Assembly (NCBI RefSeq): GCF_037975245.1
Contig: NC_092573.1
Span: 9,142,501-9,206,500, forward strand
Origin: Apostichopus japonicus
Taxonomy: Eukaryota > Echinodermata > Holothuroidea > Aspidochirotida > Stichopodidae
Length of the DNA: 64,000 nt
Reading direction: 5' to 3'
Position 1 is the stretch's first letter. Each line of letters starts with the position of its first letter. Shown in pieces: positions 46,469 through 57,996 of the stretch. Below the pieces are notes generated by a model. It did no database searches. It was not told where the DNA came from and saw only the letters and a list, made by a program, of their open reading frames with translations. The translations under genes and the position numbers were made by a program.

Positions 46469-46740
46469 GAGTGTTAGCTCAGTGGTTAACGCCGGTGCCT
46501 TTCAATCATAAGGTCCCCGGTTCGAGTCACTTCCAGATCAATGTATGTCGTCAAGTTACAGAGTTGTTGACAATTAACAATTCATAATCATGGACGTTAA
46601 ATATGAATGTAAGAGACTGACTTCGGTCAGCTTGCGGCTTTGATAAGCCAATGAGGCTTCTTCGCGAGTTCCTGCTTGCAGGAGGATCTAATATACATAC
46701 ATACATACACACATACATACAAATATATTACAGGTTAAAA
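46469..46740 (+). mobile_element. tRNA-derived SINE with (CATA)n tail
   Basis: The head has GGAGTGTTAGCTCAGTGGTT (box A) and GGTTCGAGTCAC (box B) at tRNA spacing, with acceptor-like ends GGAGTGT and ACTTCCA. The anticodon loop is irregular. A unique body with TGACTTCGGTCAGCTTGCGG, GCCAATGAGGCTTCTTCGCG and CTGCTTGCAGGAGGATCTAA follows, then ATACATACATAC repeats at about 46693-46722. This head-body-simple-tail order is typical of SINEs. Confidence 0.8.
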
Positions 46741-46840
46741 GTACACATATGCCCAATACCAATATCATATTCGTTATATACGTTTCCCTAAGTAAAAACA
46801 CTGTAAGTTAAATGAGCGGGAAATTATATCATCCTTTCCC

Positions 46841-46900
46841 TGAGAAGAAGAAGAAAAAGAAGAAGAAGAGGAAGAAGAAGACCTAGAAGAAGAAACAAAA
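46841..46900. repeat. GAA/AAG-rich simple repeat
   Basis: Imperfect (GAA)n with a few AAA, GAG and CCT interruptions, upstream of gene B. Confidence 0.9.
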
Positions 46901-47358
46901 AGGGACAGGTTAACAAGATTTCTGAAATATTTTATGTTTGCTTACCAAATTGACCAGACTTAAGCACCAGTTTGTCCATTTTTCATATACGTGTATATAT
47001 TTTTTATTGTTTTAAGGTAAATATGATAACGAAATTAGATATTAACAAACAGATGGTCTTCCTTTTTCTTTGATAGGCAACTTCATATCTGAAATTTTTC
47101 CGTCTTTCACTTTCGTTTCGTTTCATTTTGTTTTTTCCCTTTTATTTTTCGTTCGCCTTTTTCGCCTTTTTTTTTTGGCCTTGAATAAATAAACATATAC
47201 ACGTCACGTACCTTGACGTCACGAAGCTTGACTATATTAAAAATACATTTCAGCAAAGTCATTAGGGTCAAGTTAAATGTAAAGGCCCTTTGCGTTTTTT
47301 GACCCTCATTCACTTTCGAAAGAGAAACCTTCACAGAACAATCCAGACGTGCTCTACA

Positions 47359-47443
47359 ATGGAAGGATATCTTCTGATACAAGTTCTTCTTCTGTCGTCA
47401 TTTTGTCACCTGACAAATTGCTGCTTGCTTTCAAACAACGGAG
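47359..47443 (+). CDS. Gene B exon 1: signal peptide
   Basis: MEGYLLIQVLLLSSFCHLTN then CCLLSNNGG, ending GGAG/GTAAGT in phase 1. It has the same length (85 nt) and ending motif as gene A exon 1. Confidence 0.87.
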
Positions 47444-48520
47444 GTAAGTTATATATCATAAATCATATAGTTAATCATACATTAAGCAAAGCTTGTTTGT
47501 CTGATTGGTAACTTACTGTGTTATAATGTTGGTAAATCACATATAAATATATACACTGGGGACTGGGAGAATGCATGCTCTAAGGCGTTTTCTTTTCTTG
47601 CACAGGCTCTTTCTTGGGGTGAATTTTCTAAAACAAAAGTGTCATTGAAACAGTTTGTTTTTGCGCTCAATGTGTATGTTTGAGACTTTCTCTTTAAAAG
47701 TATCATTAAAAGTTGGATAATCGAATCCCATAAAAAATTATTTTCATCACCTTTCACATGATAATTCCACTTCAGATATATTAAAGAAGTTCCACACTTT
47801 CAGATTGTACGCATTGCTTTTATATTATTCAATTCTTGACTATTAATGTTAAGTGGAAAATAAACTACCCGTGTGATTTATTGAAAAGTTATTTTAGTAA
47901 CATTTTTTGTCAAATTTTCGGAAATAGGACATTAAACACAGAACGCTGTTTAAAGAAACTCTAAGCGTGTGGGGAAGTTGCTAATAGCTTTTCTCCTACA
48001 TATTGTTTACTTACCTTTCTCATATGACGATTGCACAATCATGGTTGATTGCAAAGGTATATATATCTATAAATGGAACTGGTGATACTGTCCATACTAA
48101 AAGAAAGTAAAACAAAGAAGATTGAAAACGACATTGTTGGAAGTGAAAATAGATTGATACGGAAAGAGAAATATGGAAACACACACGCGCGCACCCGCAC
48201 AGAGATAAAAAACGAGTAGTTGCAAAAAGGAGCAGTATAACATATAGCAGTATAACAATATGATATTACATGACGTCTAAAGCTGCAGAAATCAAATTGT
48301 GATAACATTTCAAAGCTCATTGAAATTATGTTGCGAAAAAGCACCGTTGTTGAACAACACACTATATATCAGCTTATAAGTGATGAAGATATGATTGTAT
48401 TTCTAAAAAGACGTTTGAAACAGCAGCACACGTTAGTGTTTAATTTCAGGATTTTATGTATGTAGAGATACATTTAGAAACAGCAACGATTTGGAAACCC
48501 CAGCTTCGTACCAATAAATA

Positions 48521-48591
<71 letters not shown>

Positions 48592-51500
48592 CATAAATAA
48601 CCAGACGTGAATCATAAGGCCTGATATCAAAAGAGATAGTTATATAATTATACCAACGGGAATTCTTCCGTCCTCGTTGCCTTACTTATGTTCTCGCACA
48701 AGATCTCTTATACTTCAAATATGTTAAATTAAAAGTTTCATTATCAAAAAGTACTTACAGTTTAATTTAAAATTCACCAATAATAATATAAAAAAACCAT
48801 CTGAAAGCGTTGGCCTCGTTCTAACCAGGCTATCATATCAACGTAATATTGAATAACCAACTTGTCAATTTAAGAACCATATTCGGTTTCAACCATTTAA
48901 ATGTTCATATTCAGTTATGGAAGAGTTATTAACCTCTAATATATAAAAGCTGTTAGTCCCACAAATCGCTCTCCTTTAAAGAGACCGCAATTGGTCCAAC
49001 ATATATATTTTGGCAAACTTTGTTATGCTCCAATATGTTGATATGATGGCATTCTGATTTTCTGATTAAATATATGTTGTGATCAGTTTTGAAGTGACCA
49101 TTTTGCTGTGAATGTTTAAATTTGATGACATTTGATGAATAATCACACTGTCATCTTTCAAATAATTTTTAATTTCTCACCTATAAGATTCAATTTGGAA
49201 TATGGATTTTGTTGCAACTTGTTTAATATATTAGCTATATTTGCAAAAAAAAAAGATATCTTAACAATTTTTACGGCACCTTTACCATAAATTAATGATA
49301 TGATATAATTTGACTTCATTCATTTTCTATTCAATTCCATCATCATGTAAATCAAGTTACTGCACTAGTACGTAGGTTGAATTCAAATATACTATAGCCG
49401 TTTCGCTAGTAATAAAGAAAGGAAAATGACACATTGTATAGCCTTTAGCCTGAATAGCATTGAAAGGCATGCTAGAAGGTGATATGAAGGGGAAAACTAG
49501 AAGCGCGTTCGCTTTACCAAAAACAAAAAGGCAGAATTTTGTTCATTACGGTACCGTATTACAAATTCGACTTTGGTATTAGATACGGTATATAATCTGC
49601 ACCCCCCCCCCCCCCTCAAGAGAAAAAAATCTTCAATTTACACCAAATGTGCATATTATAGTTCATTTTCAGGTAAGTGATATATACTAAAATACAATAC
49701 TATACTTCGAAAGTATACTGTCGTAGTTTCTTTACTTACTACCCAGAGATTTGAGAATAAGTTGAGTACACTAACATGGAATTGAGTTTTTCTGGCAATA
49801 TTACCAAGCTAGGTTTGGAAATTTTACAGATTCACACAATCCCTTCAAACGGACATTCTAGACAGAGTGCCACTAAGCGATCTGCATTATCCTACCATTG
49901 ATCCATTCAACATTCGCATCGCTCTGTGCATCGCTTCGGCAATGAGTTGAACCTACCGACTTCCAGATATCAAATGTCATAAAAGTTTCATTATGCGACT
50001 CGAGCATGGTGTGAATTCAATTCTAAATCATATCAATGTACTCGCTTTTAAAAAAATTATTAATTATTTATTAATTCCCTTAGTTAACAGTAACATTCAA
50101 AGTTTCTCCCAAATGTATAAAAATCGCGAATCTACAAAATCTGCCCAGACTTGTTTCTCTTTCATTAATTAAAGTTGCCTTATGTATAGGCCATTAGCAG
50201 TGTTTAACCTATATGCCCAGAGTATTTTATAGTGAGGTAGGGTACTGACGGGAGAGACTAGGCTACCGTACTAAAGTGAGGGTTTGTATGGAGTGTGGTG
50301 AAGCTCTGCGTAATCATAAACAATGTAATGAGGTAGGAATAAGTTGAGACGGTCTCATGTTGCATTAGAACGCTTGCGGTAACTTAATCATTATCGTACT
50401 TGGAACACATTTGGTCAGTATATCCTTGAAATACAACAAGATTTAAAATCGAATTGGAACTGTTCTCTTTCGTAGCCACTTAAATCTTACTTACCGACCG
50501 TATAGGCCAGTGCTACGATAGGCTCAGAAGCCTGGATATCAAGGTAGATTTTGTCATGAACATAACGTAGATTTATATTAAGTACATGTTCTCTAGTCCC
50601 TTGCAATGAAAGGGTCAAGGATAAGTATACTAGCCAGCCTGCATATACTAACGTAATGGATGACGGTATCATTGGGAACGCCCTTGGCTAGTGCCACGTC
50701 TGAGGCTAGTTGCCAACAGAAAATCAATTTTAATAAATAAACTGGGGGTTGACGATAATTTCTTGCATTAAGTTTCATTATATATCGCTTCCAAAACAAT
50801 ATACATGCAGACTAAGGTACAGCCATAGCCGTAAGACGTATGCATGTAACAACACAGGCCTTTATAGCCTCAGTTCGACACTGATAACAATGGACCTGTT
50901 TTGCAGCCGCTAGTCAAAATTGAAACTTCAAATCGGTCATTAAAATTATCGATGCAACATTTCTGACGATTTGCAACATCCAAATGCGGAACACGATCTA
51001 TTTAGGCTAAACGTCGATCTGATGTTGGTCAAAATTCAGATAGTGGTGTTTGTACTACCCGCTGGTACTAGACATATGTGTATTTCAGAACAATTTGCAT
51101 ACTCTAGTCTCTATTTGTTCTATGTAGCGTAGCCTTAGCACAAGATGTGTATATTTCCGCAGAAAAATAAAACAAACTTCTGAATCACAGCCAAAGTTAT
51201 GTGTGATCCAGAACACCTTGCAACCCGTTCGACTACACAGTTATATTTCTACTTAGCATACCCTCACCACAAGATGTAGATGTTGTCGAAACGAAGAGCA
51301 TGATAACTGCTTAAAACGCCTGCGTAGGTAGGCCTAAAATGTTACCATTACTACATACGTTAAATTTCGCAACATGTTTTAAGTTTCATTTTCGATTTTG
51401 TCTAAATAGATATTAGTAACATTATCCTACATAAACATGAATCATGTGAAGCGGAACTATGAATTATTTTTGCAATTTGTTTAACGGAGATATAACTGTG

Positions 51501-54500
51501 AACGTGTAATATTCTTTTCCTTGAGTAATTATAAAAAAAGTTGCACTTACAAAATAGTCCTGACTTTGGTGAGGTTATTCTCCAGGTTAGTATACCGTCC
51601 CTTATATTCTCCAACCATTTACACAAGTTGATCTGCAATTGTTGGACGTTACATATTTCCTCACCCATGCCAGGGGGAGGGTGTAAAAGGTCAAGATCCG
51701 AGATGGGATACTTTCTGCAAGGTGTTCAAGGTGTTACTCCGACGTCAAAGAGTCGAAACGCACATATTACATACATATTGCGAGACTTCATATTAAAATC
51801 ATTTTCCAACGACACAAATATCTGGAACTATTGCCTACTTTAGTATGGTGTTTAGTGGTTACGAACGATGAGGTTGTCGTGATAAATGTGTTTCCCTCTT
51901 TCTATCTCTTTGATAGCATGTGCAATGCAGAATTCATTTTACGGAGGGCGACTCGCCTTAGTTGGTGAAGGAGACCTCCATCAGGGCAGTCCTCCTCCTT
52001 GGGCTAATCAAAGAGTCTTCGTCTTCCAAATGCCGACATCGTTCTTCAAAGGAGGACACTATCGCTCCAAGTTTGGGCACCGTGGCATCGGTCGTATCTG
52101 GATGCCAGAGGAAGCACCATGTGGTGGAGAAAGATCGCAACACGTTTGTCCATCGGAAACAACTGACGAAGCATTCTGTCTAGACTCTAGCTTACCTTGT
52201 TACCAAAGTAAGGAAATTTACGCATCACAATTACCTTCAAGTTCATTAAACCCCCTTCCCAACCCTACGACTAAACGTACAAGTGCTTATGAGCTAGCGA
52301 TTACAAAACATATAACACTGATAGATAGATGGTAGGTTTGATTTTAATATATCATGTATTATTGTAAGGTTATAATTGATGACATATTTTACGCACTACT
52401 TCTAAATCTTAAGGGATTATTTTGCCTACAATATTGCCCACAAACCTAGTACATGCATAAGTGCGTGTACCAAACATCGGATAACTATAGGTAACTATGG
52501 ATAGTAGTCGGTCGCCCATTGCTCTGGACTCTCGGCACTGCCAGATTGACCCGTGTCAGTACCCCGCCCTTGTGCATAGCTAAGAGTGAGAAAGTCTGAT
52601 ATGCTGTATCCTCATTTTATTTTGATTATTAAGTCGAAAGGAATTAGTGACACTCTTGACAATGAATTAATAATTTTGCCATTTGTTGACGGCAAATACG
52701 TATGCAATTCTACGCCCCTTAATTTACTGCCACTAGCCGGAATATTCCGGTGGTGGTAAACTTATGTTCTGTAATGTGTTTATTAGATTGTGTCACGAAT
52801 CACTCTGGCAACATTAAAGATCACGATATCATCAATTGCAAAATGAACAGAGGTTCAATTTGTCTTCTTTAGCTCTTATAATGTACGCATCATCTTGCCG
52901 AAGAAGACAAGCAGTACGTTTTTACCTAGCGGTTCTACGTTGTACATTGTTTGTTAAGGCAATATCCCTTCAAAAAACTTGCATGAAATAAACAATGTCT
53001 AGTATCAAACAAAATTCTAATAAGCGAAACAAGACTGAATCGATCGCTTGTTCATGTATTTTCTTCAGCGCCACCGTCTTATGACCAGTCGGAGCCACTC
53101 GAGTTTTCTGACGTCACGTCAACAGGTGTAACCGTGACGTGGCCAGCTTGGGACGAGACGGTCGATCATGGTCACGGTCCAATTGTTGAGTATAGGATAC
53201 AAATAAAAGGACCAGGAGAAGAAGAATTCACCGAAATACCAAAAGGAAGACAACTCTCTCATCATTTCACCGGTTTGAGAGAAAATGTTAACTACAAATT
53301 TCGGATCAGTGTTATCAGAGACCATCCCTTTGGAGAAGGGACTCCAAGTAATGAGCAAACATGCAGGACATCAGGTATGCAACTCTTTAGGCAACTGGCC
53401 CTAGAGGATAGTCGTTTAATGGGTTGACAACAAAGAGAAATAATTTTATATAATCATTATGTGTTTACCGGTACTAAGGTGTCACAAAGGTAAATAAAGC
53501 TAAAACTATTTATATTCGACCCCGCTACCCCTTCATTAGCCTATACGTCATTCCAAAAGAAACGTATACTAATAACTATGCACTTAATGTAGATGAAATT
53601 ATATATTGGGGAAATATTATATCGGTGTATGTTAAAACATCAATGATAATAGTTTAACTTACTAACATTATATTTCCGAAGATAGGACGTATCTCTTTCA
53701 TTTTTTGAGAAATGCCGCTTTAAACATCCAAGGCTCATCGCACAGACCATGTGTTTAGTCAAAACAGAAGATAAACTCAATCGGAAAGACATGTCTTAGA
53801 TAACATGTTTGTAAAGCTTCATAAATTTGTCAACACGAGATGTTGGACACCATTCAATGAATCTCTGTTGTGTATATTAAGGGGGAAGAAGAGCATGATT
53901 CGACTTATAGTTATTGGAATTTTCAAAACAATGGATTAACATTTAGACCTTCACGGAGGGCCGTTGTCGTTATCAATTTTATCCTAAAGGAGCATTTCAG
54001 AGATTCCGCATATATTAGTATAAAGCTAAACTTCTTGAAACACTATATTTGCAGTCTTTTCTTGCTTCTCGATTTTCTTTCACATATCATGAATGAAAAT
54101 ATGAATGTGGTCATCCATTCACTACCACAAGGAGAATTGTTCCATATTTTAAATGACAATTACTCCTCTTTCACTTATTAGCGCCACCGTCATTCGCAAA
54201 CCCCGAACCGTTGGAATTTCAAGATGTGACTTCATCTGGAATAACAGTCACATGGCTAGCATGGGACCCGACATTGGACCCCGGGATTGGTCCAGTGACT
54301 GGTTACATGATCATGTACCGTGAAGAGGGTCATAGAACATGGAAGAGCAAAGAAACAGAGAGTCTCTCTGTTCGGTTAACCGACCTAACCGAAGATACGA
54401 CATACGAGGTAGCGATCAAGCTGAAATATAAACAGGAAAAATATACAGAGCAAAGTACCACACAGACGGTCAATACTGATGTTGCAGATATTTTCGTTTA

Positions 54501-57500
54501 ACTTTGTTTTTCATTAATAATTATTTGACAGGAGCCGTATGTTGGGCTTCCATGGAAGCAAGTGGGCGACATAATGAAAGCTAAAACCCTTTGTATTCGA
54601 CCCCGCTATCCCTTCATTAGCCCATACGTCATTCCAAAAGAAACGTATACTTATAACAATGCACTTTATATAGATGAATTTTACTTTTGAGAAATATTAT
54701 ATGTCTGAATGTTAAAAAATCAATCATAATAGCTTAACTTAATAAGATTTTATTTCAAAGATAGCACATATTTCTTTCTTTTACAACTACGTTGCTAGAA
54801 ATGATATGTCTTCCTACAGCTACAAAGCAGGCTCAAAGGACGACTTTTACTTAACATATTATTTTGATACTTTGTATAAACTGTTCAAGTATATCACTAC
54901 TATCAGTCCAGTTTGTTTTTCTATACCACGTTTAGTTTTTTGAGAAATGCACCTTTAAACATTTGAGGTTCATCGCACAGACCATGTGGTCAGTTCCTCA
55001 GATACAACACAGAAGATAAACTCAATCGGAAAAACATGTATGGCCTTAGATAACATGTATGTAAAGCTTCATAAATTTGTCAATACGAAATGCTGGACGC
55101 CATTCAATGAATCTCTTTTGTGTATATGAAGGGGGAAGAGGAGCATGATTTGACTTAGTTATTGGCATTTACAAGACAATGGTATAACATTTAAGGCCTT
55201 CACGTAGGGCTGTTGTATTCATCAATCTTACCCTAAATGAGCATTTCAGAGATTCTGCATCTATTAGTATCAAGCTAAATTCCTGAAACACTATTTTTGC
55301 AGTCTTTTCTTGCTTCTCAATTTTCTTTCACATATCATGAATGAAATTCTGAATGAGGTCATCCATTAGCTACCACAAGGAGAATTGTTCCATTGTTTGT
55401 TAATGAAGATTACTCCTCTTCCACGTATTAGAGCCACCGTCATTCGCAAACCCCGAACCGTTGGAATTTCAAGATAAGACCTCGTCTGAAATAACAGTCA
55501 CATGGCTAGCTTGGGACCCGATATTGGACAGGGGAACTGGTCCAGTGACTGGTTACATGATCGAGTACCATGAGGAGGGTCGTATAACATGGAAGAGAGA
55601 AGAAACAGAGAGTCTCTCTGCTCGGTTAACTGACCTAACCGACGGTACAGCATACGAGGTAGCAATCCGTCTCAGAGACAGGAATGGCGATTACACAGAT
55701 GCAAGTGTCCCACAAATAGTCACCACGGCTTGTGAAGGTAACGTTGTGTATTTAAGATTTCGGGAAACACAGGACAACTTTATCATGTAAACAGAAGAGG
55801 AGAGGTAAATTGAAAGAAGAACAGGAGGACATAATTTATGTTTGAGAAATTTACAACGACAATCCTTTCAGATATTTCGGTATCTGTTATTGAATATTGA
55901 AATTAGTCTTCCTCGTCAATCTGTCACTTTCTCTCTCCCAAAGCAAATAGGAACATGACAAGGAAATTGAAGAAAGTTGTCACCGCAAAAAGTTTTAATG
56001 ATAAACAGAAGCGTGAAAAACGTTAAAGGTAATATCTGTGTCTATAATATACTTTCGTCAGGTTTGGTTATCACTGACCTCAATTACACATCTTCATCAA
56101 TACGTGCGGGTGCTGCAAGAGCTTCCGTGATGTGGTCGGTGGAGGAAGTCACGGACTCGTGCAGGGTTCTAAGTCAAAGTCTCTCTCTACAACTCTTGGA
56201 TGTCCTTGAATGCGGCGGAGTGCCACCAACAGTGGATGCTACACCAAGGGTAATTGATGTGGAGGATGGTGAAGTAAGGACAAAAACAGTTCTTCGTTTG
56301 ACAGCGAACTCTCTGTACAACCTTACTTTAAGCCTGCACACGACAGCGGGCAAAATTCAAATGTCAATGTCAATACAAACCGATACCACGGGTAAGTACA
56401 GTCGATATACTTCAGTAGCGTGCCCAAAAAGAGGGGGTAGCATGCCCCCACCTCCGATTGTCAGTATGGGAGAATAGTTCAGCCGGGTGACTTTTGCATT
56501 CCGCCGGGAAAAGAACTGGACCGCTACTACGGATATATCCTTCCCCCTCTTTTATCAACATTACACAATGTATTTATTAGCAAAACTTTACGTTTAGGGT
56601 TACTTATATCAACCTAATTTATAATCTAATATCCGTCAGAATACACAATTTGACGATTTTTTTTCTAGGGACCCCCCTGTGCAGGCTATTTACAAAATTT
56701 TAACATTGTTCGACTTTGGCTAAAAAGTTATCATAAAGCAATAGATATCAATGGTCAAAACTAAGAATGAATTTCCAACCTGTTATAGCTTCCCCCAGGG
56801 GAGAACTGGGCATAAATTTCTGCCGGCTGATTGATCCAACCGGCGTTGCTGTGGCCTTAAAACGCATTTGGCGCCCCAGAAGAAACTAGCTTCTTTCGAA
56901 GAATTCGATATCTTCTACAAATGTCAACCTGGTGGCGCCGCTGGGGCTTTAGTCTGAGCGGCACACCATTCCGAGCCGGTGAACCGGCAGGCTAGTAAGT
57001 GCCTGCCCTCCCTAATACTGAAACGAAAAGGTGTTGAGAATATAGTGATATCACCAAAAAATTTTACCCCCTAAAATAGTCAGAACCGACGATCTACAAC
57101 TTGTGATTATCTCTGCAAAGATTTTGCACTTTTCATCAGGTATGTGGCTTGGAATAAAGTAGGTAGAACAGCTAGCTCAAAAGAAGAAAAATAAATCGTC
57201 ATTGAATTGACCCCTAATATGCCCTGTACTACAAGTATGTTACAGTTCCAATTCGATGGTACTTTGGTTATATAAAGGACGGCATTTAAATTAAAGGTTA
57301 AAGATCGTGTCACCCGAGGTTTGCAGCCGAGGTTTCTTGCATGATTCAGGGAATTCCTAGCATGTTGACAAGTGCATTCCAAAGTTGATCAGTGTAATAT
57401 TACTTTCATTCCTTTATTTTGTTTCAAGGACCAACTGGTGAACCAACGAATCTCTTGCCGGAACAGAAAAGAAATGGCGATTTGGTTTTCAAATGGGATA

Positions 57501-57757
57501 AACCTGAGTGTTCTAAACGCAATGGCCCTATAAACAGTTATCATTATACGGTAGCCAGATTCAGACGGAGTAGAAGGAATATGGTTCCAGTTATCGCCGA
57601 GCACGTTGAGGACGACAAAATAAGACTCAGAAAACGTGACGATAGGATTTTGCCGAATGTGCAATACGTATTTGCCGTCAGAGCAACGACTGGCATGGGC
57701 AGTGCTGATTTGAGTTCCCCAACAACTGAAAGGCAATTTCTGTTTTCGTCTGGGTAA
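47359..57757 (+). CDS. Gene B: secreted FN3-domain protein, tandem paralogue of gene A (multi-exon)
   Basis: Exons: 47359-47443, 51917-52207, 53069-53374, (54182-54487), 55432-55737, 56062-56391, 57429-57757. Every internal junction is phase 1. The domain order copies gene A: signal peptide, five-cysteine domain, FN3, FN3, beta-rich domain with two cysteines, and terminal FN3-like domain ending TAA. The extra second-type FN3 exon at 54182 aligns with that at 55432 but lacks a GT donor. Skipping it keeps the frame and gives the same six-exon layout as gene A. No transmembrane segment is present, so extracellular secretion is inferred. The function is unknown. The two genes are adjacent, in the same orientation and diverged at many residues, so they are an established tandem duplicate and not an assembly echo. 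Confidence 0.8.
47444..51916 (+). other. Gene B intron 1
   Basis: 4.5 kb with a (TA)n tract at about 48526-48589, a C run at about 49602-49616 and no ORF with family resemblance. No additional exon recognised. Confidence 0.5.
48526..48589. repeat. (TA)n microsatellite in gene B intron 1
   Basis: An uninterrupted alternating TA run of about 62 bp. Confidence 0.97.
51917..52207 (+). CDS. Gene B exon 2: unrecognised N-terminal cysteine domain
   Basis: Acceptor TCTTTGATAG, donor CAAA/GTAAGG, phase 1-1, one codon shorter than in gene A. It encodes ACAMQNSFYGGRLALVGEGD, RVFVFQMPTSFFKGG, RSKFGHRGIGRIWMPEEAPC and cysteines in VCP, FCLD and PCYQ. All five gene A cysteines are kept. Variation is concentrated between GEG and RVFVF and after ERS. 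Confidence 0.86.
53069..53374 (+). CDS. Gene B exon 3: FN3 domain 1
   Basis: Acceptor TTTTCTTCAG, donor TCAG/GTATGC, phase 1-1. It encodes PPSYDQSEPLEFSDVTSTGV, TVTWPAWDE, IVEYRIQIKG, VNYKFRISVIRD and PSNEQ. It is very close to gene A exon 3, including the unusual VDHGHGPIVEY segment. Confidence 0.9.
54182..54501 (+). pseudogene. Gene B FN3 exon copy with lost splice donor (probable dead or terminal exon)
   Basis: The acceptor TTCACTTATTAG is intact. The frame encodes PPSFANPEPLEFQDVTSSGI, TVTWLAWDP, GPVTGYMIMYRE, LTDLTEDTTYEVAIKLKYK and TQTVNTDVA. At the position where the sister exon reads GAAG/GTAACG, this copy reads GCAG/ATATTT, so the GT is AT. The frame continues IFV and stops at TAA 54499-54501. 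No other good GT donor lies near in phase 1. It is either skipped, a degenerate exon, or the last exon of a short isoform ending after two FN3 domains. Confidence 0.7.
55432..55737 (+). CDS. Gene B FN3 domain 2 (intact copy)
   Basis: Acceptor CCACGTATTAG, donor GAAG/GTAACG, phase 1-1. It encodes PPSFANPEPLEFQDKTSSEI, TVTWLAWDP, GPVTGYMIEYHE, LTDLTDGTAYEVAIRLRDR and ends IVTTACEG. It is orthologous in position to gene A exon 4, which also ends with a Cys-Gly pattern (TTCGG). Confidence 0.88.
56062..56391 (+). CDS. Gene B exon 6: unrecognised beta-rich domain
   Basis: Acceptor ACTTTCGTCAG, donor CACGG/GTAAGT, phase 1-1. It encodes GLVITDLNYTSSSIRAGAAR, SVMWSVEEVTDSCRVLSQSL, LQLLDVLECGG, TKTVLRLTANSLYNLTLSLH and TDTTG. 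The two-cysteine pattern and NLTLSLHT match gene A exon 5 (NVTLTVRT). It is about five residues longer than gene A's copy. Confidence 0.82.
56392..57428 (+). other. Gene B last intron
   Basis: It begins with a guanine-run repeat at about 56413-56470 starting CAGTAGCGTGCCCA, which looks like a hAT-type end; a possible partner CCGCTACT lies near 56521 but no target duplication was found. The rest is unassigned. Confidence 0.4.
57429..57757 (+). CDS. Gene B exon 7: terminal FN3-like domain and stop
   Basis: Acceptor TTTGTTTCAAG, entry phase 1. It encodes PTGEPTNLLPEQKRNGDLVF, KWDKPEC, SYHYTVARFRRSRR, VQYVFAVRATTGMGSADLSS and ends FLFSSG-TAA (57755-57757). GGGTAATA at the very end could act as a donor, but the paralogue also stops at this point, so termination here is preferred. 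Confidence 0.85.
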
Positions 57758-57990
57758 TATGAATCACTTCAGGAAGTAACGACTCTATTCCCTGCATGCA
57801 GGTTACCTGCGTTATGCCATGGTACTTGCGTTAAATCATCGCACCTGCTACTGACGGTTGAATATTTATTGGGACGATAATCATGTAGGTGTAGACTATT
57901 CGTGTTTTGTTTTTGTTTGTTACAAGAAAATATACTGTACCGTCTTGTAATAATACAATTAACTAATGTTGAATTTTTTTTCACAAATGC

Positions 57991-57996
57991 AATAAA
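57991..57996 (+). terminator. Poly(A) signal of gene B
   Basis: AATAAA about 235 bp downstream of the TAA, in AT-rich sequence; comparable to gene A. Confidence 0.65.

Larger units (their letters stand above)
45914..47358. other. Spacer between genes A and B
   Basis: Contains a tRNA-derived SINE (about 46469-46740) and a GAA-rich tract (about 46841-46900). The ~380 bp before 47359 should include the gene B promoter; GACGTCACG near 47216 is a CRE-like motif, unproven. Confidence 0.5.
53480..55740. repeat. Tandem duplication of intron plus FN3 exon in gene B (~1.1-kb unit)
   Basis: Unit 1 (about 53480-54500) and unit 2 (about 54570-55740) share intron blocks TACGTCATTCCAAAAGAAAC (53547 and 54627), CATCGCACAGACCATGTG (53735 and 54970), ATAACATGT(T/A)TGTAAAGCTT (about 53801 and 55051), and the exon start CCACCGTCATTCGCAAACCC. 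Copy 2 carries an extra ~130 bp near 54790-54930. The close similarity of intron sequence indicates a fairly recent event. Confidence 0.9.

Noticed and set aside
56413-56531. Short hAT-like element with CAGTAGCG / CGCTACT ends
   Set aside because: The ends match over only a few bases and the flanking octamers do not match, so it is mentioned only in the intron entry.
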